Shown: one piece after another, positions 9,132 through 17,837 of the stretch
How the letters are laid out: each line of letters starts with the position of its first letter
How positions within the stretch are numbered: the first letter of the stretch is position 1
Notes under the pieces: generated by a model
What the model was told of the DNA's origin: nothing
What the model saw: only the letters and a program-made list of their open reading frames with translations
Database searches by the model: none
Assembly (NCBI GenBank): GCA_902542765.1
Contig: CACBVW010000001.1
Coordinates: forward strand, 1 to 64,000
DNA: 64,000 nt
Reading direction: 5' to 3'
DNA from: an uncultured SAR116 cluster alpha proteobacterium
GTDB taxonomy: Bacteria > Pseudomonadota > Alphaproteobacteria > Puniceispirillales > Marisalimonadaceae
Made by a program: the position numbers and the translations under genes

Positions 9132-10250
9132 TTAATACTCCTTAATCAATTTTTTGGCTACGATAACTTGAAACGCAAAGTCGTTACTTTTATGGTCATT
9201 CTGAATAGTTTTTGATAATATTTTATGGAAAAAGTCAATTGTTTTTGTCTTTAAAAAAAATTTATTTTTAGTTGAAGTTTTATTTAAACAATTAAGAATA
9301 AGAGAAGTGTAAGGTCTTAATCCTGTATCCCAAAATTCCATCATTTTTTTTCCTGCAAATGGTATAGTTTTTATAATTTCAAAATTGTAACTATTGAGAT
9401 GATCTTTCCATTTAGAAAGTGAAATTTGTTGTGTACAAAAAATTGATCTTCCTCTATCGAAATCAAAATAATCATCTGCTAATTTATTGAGTTTATTTTT
9501 TTTAAAATTATTAGCTCTAGGATAAAAATATAAATGATCTTTGTAATTTTCCGTTGGAGTAGTGAACAACAAAAAGCCACCATTTTTTGTAATTCTGTTC
9601 ATTTCTTTTAGAGTTTTTTTTAATAAGTTATCTTCAAAATCACGCAAAACATTTGAATAAATTACATCTACCTCATTATCTTCTAACGGTATATTTTCTC
9701 CCTCAGTGCAAAATAAATTTTCAAAAGTATTTAGATATTCTGCTCTCTTAATCATGTTTTCTTTTATATCCAATCCATAACTTATCTTTGAGCCAATTTT
9801 ATTGAAGTTTGCATTATATTTTTTATCTATTGGTGAATTATAGATATCATTACTGTTAACTGACAAATTGTTAAAAACGTCAAAGTCTTCAGTAAATTCC
9901 CATCCATTAATTATTGAAGTGTGAACACCATTTCCACAACCAAGGTCAAAAAAATTTGTACTATTAATATTTTGTAAAATTTTTTTTAAAATGCTAGCTT
10001 CGGTGGCACAATATAAAGCTGTTTCAGGCCTTAACCAGAATGCATTTAAATAAACTTTAAGCAGGTCAGTTCTATTATCTGGTTTTATATCATCAATGAC
10101 ATTAGATAATGTCCCAAACAAAGCACCAATATTTTGGATATAATCACTTTCAGTAAAATTAGAAAAGTGTTTAATATTTATTGGTGCTATACATTTTTTG
10201 CAAAACTTTTCTTTATTATCATTTTCTGATCCACATATATTACAAAACAT
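9132..10250 (-). CDS. SAM-dependent methyltransferase with N-terminal zinc ribbon
   Basis: The 372-residue protein starts with a four-cysteine element, CxxC at residues 3-6 and CxxC at 17-20, likely to bind one zinc ion. A class I methyltransferase core follows: FFDLGCGNG is the SAM-binding motif I, ENIPLEDNEVDVIYSNVLRDFED covers the acidic and motif IV region, and NGGFLLFTTP is the motif VI strand. The N-terminal ribbon recalls sugar C-methyltransferases such as the TylC3/NovU group, but length and sequence do not settle the substrate. The gene lies between the CMP-sugar transferase (10 bases) and the 454-residue unknown (0 bases), so it probably modifies a nucleotide sugar or glycan. Confidence 0.72.
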   Translation of the reverse strand: MFCNICGSENDNKEKFCKKCIAPINIKHFSNFTESDYIQNIGALFGTLSNVIDDIKPDNRTDLLKVYLNAFWLRPETALYCATEASILKKILQNINSTNFFDLGCGNGVHTSIINGWEFTEDFDVFNNLSVNSNDIYNSPIDKKYNANFNKIGSKISYGLDIKENMIKRAEYLNTFENLFCTEGENIPLEDNEVDVIYSNVLRDFEDNLLKKTLKEMNRITKNGGFLLFTTPTENYKDHLYFYPRANNFKKNKLNKLADDYFDFDRGRSIFCTQQISLSKWKDHLNSYNFEIIKTIPFAGKKMMEFWDTGLRPYTSLILNCLNKTSTKNKFFLKTKTIDFFHKILSKTIQNDHKSNDFAFQVIVAKKLIKEY

Positions 10251-10260
10251 TTTATGTTCC

Positions 10261-10977
10261 CTATGATTTTTTTTTTAAATTATTTTTCATAATTAATTCA
10301 CATAGTGTAAAATCTATTTGATCATCTATGTCCAAAGAGGATTTTTTGTCCATCAAGATATATCCACAATTATCTGGATTAATTAATGATCGATAATTTT
10401 TTAAATAATTCCTTTGAGTAATATATATAGCCCCATTTGCCTCAAATACTTTTGGAAGTTGTTGTCTTTCTAAATTATATGCGTTTTGTTTGCTATCTAA
10501 AATTGCAAATGGTTGTAATTTAGAATTTACATTTAAAAAAGACCACCAGGGCGGAAAACCTTCTTGAACACTTATAAGACTATCAAAGTTATTTTTTGAA
10601 AACGACTTTATTGCCTTCAATATATGTTTAGATTTTCTTAGAGGAGATGTTGGTTGAAGTGTGACGACATTGTTAATAATCAAATTTTCATTAATTTCTA
10701 GAAAATTTATAGCATGTTCGATTACTGGAGGAGTGTGAGCTGTATCAGTAGACAAAAATGACGGTCTTTTAAAAGGAACTTCTGCGCCAGCATTTTTTGC
10801 TATTTTTGATATTTCTTCATCGTCTGTGGAGCATACAACTCTCTCTATCAACTTACATTCTAAGGCAGCTTCAATCGTATACTCAATCAGTGGTTTGTTA
10901 TTAATTTTTTTTATATTTTTTCCAGGGAGCTCTTTTGAGCCTCCTCTCGCTGGAATAATTGCTACAAATTTTATCAC
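10261..10977 (-). CDS. legF: CMP-nonulosonate cytidylyltransferase (LegF/NeuA family)
   Basis: The enzyme activates the nonulosonic acid with CTP to form the CMP-sugar donor. The 238 residues carry the family hallmark IPARGGSKELPGKN at 8-21 (CTP-binding loop), then STDDEEI, QPTSPLR and an FEANGAIYIT segment. The start is GTG at 10975-10977, and the stop of the DegT aminotransferase is two bases upstream, so the two are coupled. With LegI, LegG, LegC and LegB homologues nearby the substrate is probably legionaminic acid. NeuA-type activity on sialic acid cannot be excluded from sequence. Confidence 0.84.
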   Translation of the reverse strand: MIKFVAIIPARGGSKELPGKNIKKINNKPLIEYTIEAALECKLIERVVCSTDDEEISKIAKNAGAEVPFKRPSFLSTDTAHTPPVIEHAINFLEINENLIINNVVTLQPTSPLRKSKHILKAIKSFSKNNFDSLISVQEGFPPWWSFLNVNSKLQPFAILDSKQNAYNLERQQLPKVFEANGAIYITQRNYLKNYRSLINPDNCGYILMDKKSSLDIDDQIDFTLCELIMKNNLKKKS

Positions 10978-10979
10978 GA

Positions 10980-12242
10980 TTAAATTAACTTTTCGATTGA
11001 ATTATTAACTTTTTTTATTGCAGTAACTATATCTTCCATGTCTTTTAAAGTATTTGGATACCTTATTTGAGAAAATACAATAGCTTGTTTACATACCTTC
11101 TCTGCTACTGGACACAAACCCTCAAAATATTTAATTTTTTCCCCATTTTCAGAACATATCCAAGGGTAACCATTATTTCCAAAAGCTATCTTCTCAAGAA
11201 ACATTTTATTCATATATAATGGTTTTGGATATCCATTTGAGAGCTCCACGCCTTCGCATTTCAAAGCTTCCATGTATTTAGATTTAGGAACGTTTGTAAT
11301 ACTTTCGTTGTATTGAAAACATAATAAGTGATGAATGACGTTTTTGTCGTTATGACCTTGTGGAGGTGTTAATTCTGGAAAATCAGACAAATTATCAATA
11401 AGAAAATTTGCTAATTTGTTTCTGATTTCATTTAATTTATCTAATTTTTTTAATTGTTCGATACCCAGCACAGCTTGAAATTCTGTTGGTCTGAAATTGT
11501 AACCAAGCATATTTGTTAAATATGACCTCGGTTTATCATTCATATAAGCTTCACCATGATTTCTTAATAATTTACATTTTAAAGCTAATTCATCATTATC
11601 TGTTATAATAATACCACCTTCACCTGTTGAAATATTTTTTGTTTCAACAGTACTGAAAGTGCCTAAATTTCCAAACGTACCTACAAATTGATTATTTACT
11701 TTTGTGCCCGGAGATTGGCAAGTATCTTCGATTACATTCAAATTATATTTTTTAGCTATATCCATTATTTTTACTATTTCAGCTGGATAGCCGTAAAGAT
11801 GAACTGGGATAATTGCTTTAGTTTTGTTTGTTATTAATCTTTCTATTTTATTTACATCTATATTAAATGTAATTGGATCTATATCACAGAAAACAGGTAT
11901 AGCATTGTTCATAACTATGCTGCTAGCAGTTGCAGAAAAACTGTACGGAGTAACAATAACTTCATCGCCCGGTTCAATCCCAGTAGATGCTAAAGAAATA
12001 TGAAGCGCTGAAGTGCCAGAGTTAACCGCTATGGCATTTCTAACATTGAAGTAATTTGCCCAGTTATTTTCAAACTCAATTACCTTTTCACCACCTTCAA
12101 AACTTTTATAAAATCCTGAAAATTTTTTACTATCCATTAATTCTAGAACTGCTTTTTTTTCTTCGTGACCTATTGCAGGCTCATAGACAAAAGGTTTAGA
12201 TCTTACAGGCGGACCTCCTAAAATAGCTAAATTCTCTTTCAT
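10980..12242 (-). CDS. Second DegT/DnrJ/EryC1-family sugar aminotransferase
   Basis: This PLP enzyme is 420 residues from the chosen ATG at 12240-12242. That start gives MKENLAILGGPPVRSKPF, the usual opening of this branch. An earlier start would add 12 residues overlapping the oxidoreductase gene. Motifs are AVNSGTSALHISL, VHLYGYPAEI, EDTCQSPG and TVETKNISTGEGGI, whose Lys is the predicted PLP anchor. It is distinct from the LegC protein in the same operon, and longer. It follows the Gfo/Idh oxidoreductase by four bases. That pair suggests oxidation of a sugar hydroxyl to a ketone followed by amination, as in amino-sugar routes such as WlbA/WlbE or kanosamine. The sugar is unknown. Confidence 0.8.
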   Translation of the reverse strand: MKENLAILGGPPVRSKPFVYEPAIGHEEKKAVLELMDSKKFSGFYKSFEGGEKVIEFENNWANYFNVRNAIAVNSGTSALHISLASTGIEPGDEVIVTPYSFSATASSIVMNNAIPVFCDIDPITFNIDVNKIERLITNKTKAIIPVHLYGYPAEIVKIMDIAKKYNLNVIEDTCQSPGTKVNNQFVGTFGNLGTFSTVETKNISTGEGGIIITDNDELALKCKLLRNHGEAYMNDKPRSYLTNMLGYNFRPTEFQAVLGIEQLKKLDKLNEIRNKLANFLIDNLSDFPELTPPQGHNDKNVIHHLLCFQYNESITNVPKSKYMEALKCEGVELSNGYPKPLYMNKMFLEKIAFGNNGYPWICSENGEKIKYFEGLCPVAEKVCKQAIVFSQIRYPNTLKDMEDIVTAIKKVNNSIEKLI

Positions 12243-12246
12243 TGTT

Positions 12247-13224
12247 TTAAACCTTTGATTTCTTTTCAATTGATTCAATCAATTCTATGACTTTTAATCC
12301 ATCATATCCATTACAAACATTATTTTCACTCTCATTTTTAAGAACTTTTACAATATGGTTAACTGCATTTTGCATCATTGGTCTAATTTTAAGCTTTTGA
12401 TTTTTTATCTTTAATAATTTATTACCATTTTTTTCCCAAATATCTAGTTTTTCACCATTATTTGATATAACTAATTTACCTTTTTCAAATTGCATCTCAA
12501 CGTCAAAAATTAAGTAATTTTTTTTAGAACTTCCATCTAAAAAACCAATTACTCCGTTATTAAACTTCATAATTGCAGAATAACTTTTATCATTAATGTC
12601 AAAGTTTTCACTATAATCTAATTTTTCATTTAAAGCACTTTCTTCTTCAATACTCTTTAAGTAGATTATTTCACCAGAAAAAAATCGTAATATATCTATC
12701 ATGTGAGATCCAATTACCCTAATACCTGAGGTGTATCTTCCAGTTATTGATATCATGGACCCTAATCGTTTTTGTTGAATAACTTTTTTTGCATAAATAT
12801 ATCTGTCATGCCATCTTCTAGTGTGATTAACAAATAAGTTTGTCTGAAATTTTTCACAGTATTTAATTAAATTTAATATTTGTTGTGAATTTTTTGCTAA
12901 TGGTTTTTCACAAAAAATATTTTTCACACCTCTATCAATCGAGTCTTTGACAATTTCGTAGTGAGAGTCATCGTGAGTACATACACTTAATAAATCAAGT
13001 TTTTCATTTAAAAGCATTTCATGATAACTTTTGTAATATCTCTCTATTCCCCAAGTTTTTACGAAATTTTGAAGATTTTCATGATTATTATCAGAAGCCG
13101 CTACTAATTTAGTATTAAAATTTTCTTTATACGCACCAGCATGAGTGGATGGAAAAATTCTGCCAGGAAGATATTCAAAGCCCCCTGCAATTCTACCACA
13201 TCCTATAATACCTACCCTGAACAA
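12247..13224 (-). CDS. Gfo/Idh/MocA-family NAD(P)-dependent oxidoreductase
   Basis: The 325 residues have the Rossmann motif GIIGCGRIAGG (5-15) and the family's CEKPLA motif (around 104), whose Lys is catalytic. GSHMIDILRF carries the downstream Asp/His pair used to oxidise or reduce a sugar hydroxyl. The family often oxidises C3 of a nucleotide sugar before an aminotransferase acts. That fits its position four bases upstream of the DegT aminotransferase. The start is a TTG at 13222-13224, one base after the stop of the methyltransferase gene. No ATG lies near the Rossmann motif, so the TTG start is convincing. Exact substrate unknown. Confidence 0.82.
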   Translation of the reverse strand: MFRVGIIGCGRIAGGFEYLPGRIFPSTHAGAYKENFNTKLVAASDNNHENLQNFVKTWGIERYYKSYHEMLLNEKLDLLSVCTHDDSHYEIVKDSIDRGVKNIFCEKPLAKNSQQILNLIKYCEKFQTNLFVNHTRRWHDRYIYAKKVIQQKRLGSMISITGRYTSGIRVIGSHMIDILRFFSGEIIYLKSIEEESALNEKLDYSENFDINDKSYSAIMKFNNGVIGFLDGSSKKNYLIFDVEMQFEKGKLVISNNGEKLDIWEKNGNKLLKIKNQKLKIRPMMQNAVNHIVKVLKNESENNVCNGYDGLKVIELIESIEKKSKV

Positions 13225-13225
13225 C

Positions 13226-14155
13226 TTAACTAATTAATTTTATTTTAGCGACATAAGCTGAACAAATAAGTGCTCCTAAAGGGGTATTACCTAACGGTTG
13301 TAATAAAACACCTATTAAATTGTAAAGTTGCAAAAAATCTTTACCAAATCTCGGTGGAAATAGGTGAGAATGATAATAAAAAATTTCATCTAAATTAAGA
13401 TTTTCTTTACCTACTATTTCCATTAGCTCTTTAGGAGAATATTGGGCAAGTTCAAAAGGATATTCTTGAAATTTTTTTTGTTCAATTTCTTTATTTAAGT
13501 CAAAATTTCTAAGTTTTTCACTCAAAAATTGAATTGAAGATAGTATTGCCTCAGCTTGATTTTGATTGGGACTTAGGTGCTTTATATAATCTAATTCGTC
13601 AACAAGAACTTTTATATTTTGTGAATCATTTATCGTATATTCATTTGCAGAAAATAGATTAAAAAGTTTATTTCTAGACTCAATTAGTGCTATACTATCT
13701 TTATTCATAATTTTTCTTAATTTGTAAAAAAAAGAGTCTAAATCTTTAACGTACTCTATTAAACCAATGGCCGTAATTACTTCAAATGTTTCATTTAAAA
13801 AATCGTCATCTGCATCTTTGAGTAAAAACATATTTTCACAATCTATTTGAGGAAATTTTTTTTTGAAATCAATTTTTGCTTGATTTATCATTTCTGGAGA
13901 ATTATCGATACCAATGACATTGGTAAAACCATTTTTGACCATATCACATATTAACCCACCATCTGCACAACCAATGTCTAAAATTCTTATATTTTTGTCA
14001 TTTATCTTTAATAGTTCATTAATTACTATTTCATTTCTTACCAAAGAAGAAGGAAATGATGTATAATTTTGATCAGGACTGTAAGCTTTATACTTCCAAG
14101 TTGCAGCAGAATTGTCCCAATATTCAATAGATTTTTGTTTGTTTTTTTGAAGCAT
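13226..14155 (-). CDS. Class I SAM-dependent methyltransferase
   Basis: The 309-residue protein has a standard SAM-binding core: ILDIGCADGG (motif I), a GIDNSPEMINQAK acidic turn and FEVITAIGLIEYVKDLDSF (motif IV region). The N-terminal YWDNSAATWKYKAYSPDQNY looks like the opening of sugar or lipid O-methyltransferases. The C-terminal third is specific and unassigned. It lies between the ABC exporter (32 bases downstream of its stop) and the oxidoreductase (one base), so it is part of the glycan operon. Methylation of a sugar hydroxyl or amine is likely. I cannot tell it from a small-molecule methyltransferase by sequence. Confidence 0.75.
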   Translation of the reverse strand: MLQKNKQKSIEYWDNSAATWKYKAYSPDQNYTSFPSSLVRNEIVINELLKINDKNIRILDIGCADGGLICDMVKNGFTNVIGIDNSPEMINQAKIDFKKKFPQIDCENMFLLKDADDDFLNETFEVITAIGLIEYVKDLDSFFYKLRKIMNKDSIALIESRNKLFNLFSANEYTINDSQNIKVLVDELDYIKHLSPNQNQAEAILSSIQFLSEKLRNFDLNKEIEQKKFQEYPFELAQYSPKELMEIVGKENLNLDEIFYYHSHLFPPRFGKDFLQLYNLIGVLLQPLGNTPLGALICSAYVAKIKLIS

Positions 14156-14187
14156 TTTTTTCCCCTTTTTATATTATCTTTTTGGAG

Positions 14188-15939
14188 CTATTGTTTAAAA
14201 ATGTCAATAGGTTTACCTTCCGAAGCAATTACACCTTTATCAATTTTATAAACATAATCAGAGTTCAAAATAGTAGTTATTCTGTGTGTTATAATAATTA
14301 TAGTTTTTATACCTCTTAAGTTTTTAACGGAATCAATCACAAAATATTCAGTTTTGTTATCTAAAGCGCTTGTAGCTTCATCTAGCACGAGGATTTCAGG
14401 ATTTTTATATAAGGCTCTGGCAATAGCTATTCTTTGCAACTGTCCACCTGAAAGTTTTATGCCTCTTTCTCCAAAAATTGTGTTAAGTCCATTTTTTAAT
14501 GATTTAACAAAATCTTCTAGTTTTGATAATTTTATGGCATGAATAACTTGTTTATCATCAATTTCATTTTTAGGAACACCAAAAGCTATATTTTGTCTTA
14601 ACGTGTCATCTAGCAGATAAATATCTTGTGGTACATAACCAATTTTGTTTTGCCAACTACTAAGATTAATACTTATATCCTTATTATCTACTTTTATGTG
14701 ACCAGATGTTGGTTTTAATAATCCTAAAAAAATATCAATTAATGTACTTTTTCCGGCACCACTCTCTCCTATAATCCCAATAAATTTACCTTTAGGTATA
14801 TTTATATTAATATTACTTAATGTTACTACTTTTGATTTTTCATAACTGAATGATACATTTTTAAACTTAATATTTTTTTTGAAATCTATATTTTCAATGA
14901 TATTTAAATTATTAAATTGATTACTTGAAGAAAACTTTAATTCGTTAAAAATCACATCTATGCTTACTTTTCCATATCTAATATTTTGGAAGGCTCCTAA
15001 AATTCTATTACAGGAGGGTAATAACCTTAATGAAGCTGCGCCAAACATAGCTAATGTTGGAATTATTTTAGTGATTTCAGAGTCATTCAATATCAAACTA
15101 GTAACCACTATTACCAAACATAAGACAGCTACAATTTCAAGGGTTAATCTAGGCAATTGTTGAATAGTAGACCACTTAGCCATGACATCTGCACTTTTTC
15201 TGTTAGCATAATCATATTGATTTATAAAAAAGCTTTCACAATTCATTATCTTTATATCTCTTAAAGCACCAAATCCTTGTTGTAAGTATTTCAATTTGTC
15301 AAATTCGAGTATTTGTCTAGTCTTACCATAATTAAGAGTTTTGTTTTTAAAAAAATAAATATAAACAAGACTAAAAAAACAAAAAATAATAAATATCAAA
15401 CTTGTGCCAATTGGTTCAATAAACAGCAATATGGATAGTATTCCCAGCAAAACTGCAAATTCAGCTATTAACTCAATTGTTGGTATAAAAATGTTATTTA
15501 CAAAAATGTTGCATTCTGTATTACAATTTCTTATTAGTTTTGCTGAATTATTATTAATATAAAAGAGCCAATCTTTATATATATAATTCGAAAAAATACG
15601 ATAGGAAATATCAGCTAAAAATGAATATGAAAACTGGTTTTTAAACCAAGTTAGATAAATTAGAAATATAGTTTTGATTAAGTATATTAAAACAATAAAA
15701 AGCAAACCAAAAACTATAATATAAATTTGATCTAAAGTGTCTAAAAAATCAAAAATAAGAGTGTTGGTAAGATAGTTTTTTATTATTGATGGGTCGATAA
15801 TAAGAGTTACAACAGGTACCATCATACCAACACCCAAAGTTTCAAAAAACATTCCTAGAAGTATTAGTATTAAGAGATGTAAAGATTTAATTTTTTGAGA
15901 TTTGCTCAAAATATATAAAATTTTGTCTATATTTTTCAT
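14188..15939 (-). CDS. ABC exporter, lipid-linked glycan flippase type (MsbA/PglK-like)
   Basis: This is a half-transporter of 583 residues: a six-helix membrane domain (about 20-330) followed by an ATPase domain. Walker A GESGAGKST is at 391-399, then a Q-loop in IGYVPQDIYLLDD, the signature LSGGQLQRIAIARAL, and Walker B ILVLDEATSALD. It would work as a homodimer in the inner membrane. In a glycan cluster such exporters flip lipid-linked sugars, as PglK does for the Campylobacter heptasaccharide. The gene lies between the acetyltransferase (10 bases) and the methyltransferase. No Wzx-type flippase is seen in this cluster, which supports the role; the cargo remains inference. Confidence 0.84.
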   Translation of the reverse strand: MKNIDKILYILSKSQKIKSLHLLILILLGMFFETLGVGMMVPVVTLIIDPSIIKNYLTNTLIFDFLDTLDQIYIIVFGLLFIVLIYLIKTIFLIYLTWFKNQFSYSFLADISYRIFSNYIYKDWLFYINNNSAKLIRNCNTECNIFVNNIFIPTIELIAEFAVLLGILSILLFIEPIGTSLIFIIFCFFSLVYIYFFKNKTLNYGKTRQILEFDKLKYLQQGFGALRDIKIMNCESFFINQYDYANRKSADVMAKWSTIQQLPRLTLEIVAVLCLVIVVTSLILNDSEITKIIPTLAMFGAASLRLLPSCNRILGAFQNIRYGKVSIDVIFNELKFSSSNQFNNLNIIENIDFKKNIKFKNVSFSYEKSKVVTLSNININIPKGKFIGIIGESGAGKSTLIDIFLGLLKPTSGHIKVDNKDISINLSSWQNKIGYVPQDIYLLDDTLRQNIAFGVPKNEIDDKQVIHAIKLSKLEDFVKSLKNGLNTIFGERGIKLSGGQLQRIAIARALYKNPEILVLDEATSALDNKTEYFVIDSVKNLRGIKTIIIITHRITTILNSDYVYKIDKGVIASEGKPIDIFKQ

Positions 15940-15949
15940 AATTACTAAT

Positions 15950-16597
15950 TTAAAAAGGAATTAAATTTTTAATTTTTACCTTTGTGTTATCTTTAATATC
16001 TCTTCTTAATGTCGAGCCTGCAGGTATAATTACATTTTTACCTATATTTATTCCATTTACAATTGTAGAACCTGCACCAACGAAAACGTTATTACTAATA
16101 TATACATTACCACAAACTGTTACGCCTGGTGCTACATGACAATTTTTGCCAATGTAACTATCGTGGTCAACACTTGAATTGGAATTAATAATACTATTAT
16201 CTCCTATTGATACATTTGATTGGATTGTTGTCCCAGTCGCAATCTGCACACCATCGCCTAATTTTACACTTGTAGAAATAGATGAATTAGGTGAAATAAC
16301 ATTTATAAATTTGTAACCTTTTTCATTAAACCATTTTATTAATTCAAATCTTTTAGCATTATTTGGTATTATACCAATTCCCATCACCAGTTCTATTTCT
16401 TCAATATTATAATTTAATACACATTGGTCTTTACCAATTACTTTTAAATTTTTATATGAAAAATTCAATTTTACTTTGTCTGTAAATCCAATTATTTTTC
16501 GACCATTTTCTATTAAATAATCTACGATGGTGCAACTATGACCTCCTGCACCAATTATAATTATTGGTTTTAAAAATTGTTTTTTTTCTTTAATCAT
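15950..16597 (-). CDS. NeuD/PglD-family sugar O/N-acetyltransferase (LegH candidate)
   Basis: The 215-residue protein has two parts. An N-terminal Rossmann-like half begins IIIIGAGGHS, the NeuD/PglD nucleotide-sugar-binding motif. A C-terminal left-handed beta-helix is built of hexapeptide repeats, with VDHDSYIGKNCHVAPG holding the catalytic His. Members acetylate the C4 amine of UDP-amino-sugars (PglD, LegH) or O-acetylate sialic acid (NeuD). It is the only acetyltransferase seen in the cluster, so it is the natural candidate for the LegH step after LegC, although it lies about 9 kb away. It is the first gene after a 121-base gap and may start its own transcript. Confidence 0.8.
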   Translation of the reverse strand: MIKEKKQFLKPIIIIGAGGHSCTIVDYLIENGRKIIGFTDKVKLNFSYKNLKVIGKDQCVLNYNIEEIELVMGIGIIPNNAKRFELIKWFNEKGYKFINVISPNSSISTSVKLGDGVQIATGTTIQSNVSIGDNSIINSNSSVDHDSYIGKNCHVAPGVTVCGNVYISNNVFVGAGSTIVNGINIGKNVIIPAGSTLRRDIKDNTKVKIKNLIPF

Positions 16598-16718
16598 TCT
16601 ATTTCAAATTTTATTGTAATTTTTTTAAACTTGACCATCATAACATTATAAATTTGTCTCTAATAATATACTATAAAGTAATATTTATAGATCTCATATT
16701 GTTTATATGAATTAAAAA

Positions 16719-17744
16719 TTAATATATATTTTCTTTATAATAAGATATATACCAAGCTACAAACTCTTGAATACCATCTCTCAATTTTATAGTAGGTTTA
16801 AAACCAGTTAAGTTTTTTAATAAAGTTATATCGCTTGAGGTTTTCATCAAATCACCTTTTTGTGCCTGAATAAAATTTTTAATTGCTTTCTTTTTTAAAG
16901 CATTTTCTAACTCCTCTACATATTTCAATAAGTTAACTGAATTTGAATTGCCTATGTTTACGATTCTGTAAGGAGCGGTATTGGATAAACTATCATTTGG
17001 AATGATATTCTTTCTTTTTTCAGGACAAATAGGTATAACATCTATTAATAAATTGATTGCTTCTACTAAATCATTAATGTTGGTGAAATCTCTTTCCATA
17101 TTTCCATAATTATAAATGTCTATTGGCAACTTTGATAAAATGTTTTTCGTAAATTTAAACAAAGCCATATCAGGTCTACCCCAAGGACCATAAACTGTAA
17201 AAAATCTAAAAATTGTAGTTGGTATACTGAATAAGTGAGAATAAGAATGAGCTAAAATTTCATTCGATTTTTTTGTTGCTGCATACAGAGATATAGGCAT
17301 GTCGCTTTTTTGATTTTCATGAAAAGGTAGATTATCACTATTTCCATAAACTGAAGAAGTAGAGCCAATCAGCAAATGGTCTGGTTTAAACTTTTTTGCT
17401 AGTTCAAAAATATAAAAAGATCCCAATATATTTGAGTCTATATATGATTGTGGATTTTCTATAGAATATCTTACGCCTGGCTGAGCAGCTAAATGAATAA
17501 TTATATTTGGTTTATGTTCATTATAAATATTATCTAATAATCTTTGGTCTTGTATTAGGCCTTCGTAACCAAAAAATTTATTATTAAGTTTCAGTATCTT
17601 ATGTCTTGCCTGCTTCAAGCCAACATCATAATAGTCTGTCATCGCGTCAATACCAATGACCTTCCAATCTTTTGAAACCAAACAATTTGCCAGATGAAAA
17701 CCTATGAAACCAGCTGAGCCTGTAATTAATGCGACTTTGTTTAT
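16719..17744 (-). CDS. UDP-glucuronate 4-epimerase-like enzyme with a non-canonical start
   Basis: An extended SDR protein of about 341 residues. IHLAAQPGVRYSIENP, STSSVYGNSDNLPF and the active-site LYAATKK match UDP-glucuronate and UDP-galacturonate epimerases. The nearest normal start codon (TTG at 17679-17681) would remove the first beta strand and the NAD-binding motif. Yet the same frame upstream encodes KVALITGSAGFIGFHLAN, a perfect Rossmann motif. A TGA closes the frame 15 bases before an ATA codon at 17742-17744, with no ATG, GTG or TTG between. An AAGGA site lies seven bases before that ATA. I therefore place the start at the ATA, as a rare AUA start or the result of a start mutation. 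The product would feed uronic acids into surface glycan. Confidence 0.72.
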   Translation of the reverse strand: MNKVALITGSAGFIGFHLANCLVSKDWKVIGIDAMTDYYDVGLKQARHKILKLNNKFFGYEGLIQDQRLLDNIYNEHKPNIIIHLAAQPGVRYSIENPQSYIDSNILGSFYIFELAKKFKPDHLLIGSTSSVYGNSDNLPFHENQKSDMPISLYAATKKSNEILAHSYSHLFSIPTTIFRFFTVYGPWGRPDMALFKFTKNILSKLPIDIYNYGNMERDFTNINDLVEAINLLIDVIPICPEKRKNIIPNDSLSNTAPYRIVNIGNSNSVNLLKYVEELENALKKKAIKNFIQAQKGDLMKTSSDITLLKNLTGFKPTIKLRDGIQEFVAWYISYYKENIY

Positions 17745-17793
17745 TTTAAGATCCTTTCATAAAAAATTAGGTAAACATAAATTTATTTTTTTT

Positions 17794-17821
17794 AATATAA
17801 ATGAAAGTAAAATTATTTGAA
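17794..17821 (-). promoter_or_regulatory. Candidate promoter before the epimerase gene
   Basis: Read on the minus strand, a -35-like TTCAAA (17816-17821) and a -10-like TATATT (17794-17799) are separated by 16 bases, in the 93-base gap between murQ and the epimerase. The region is very AT-rich, so such matches arise by chance. It is the only gap of useful size before the epimerase gene and so a natural place for its promoter. Confidence 0.25.
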
Positions 17822-17837
17822 TTTTATTGTTATAATT

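Noticed and set aside
12243-12278. Upstream start for the DegT aminotransferase
   Set aside because: It would overlap the oxidoreductase gene by 32 bases. The ATG at 12242 gives the usual MKENLAILGG opening four bases from the upstream stop.
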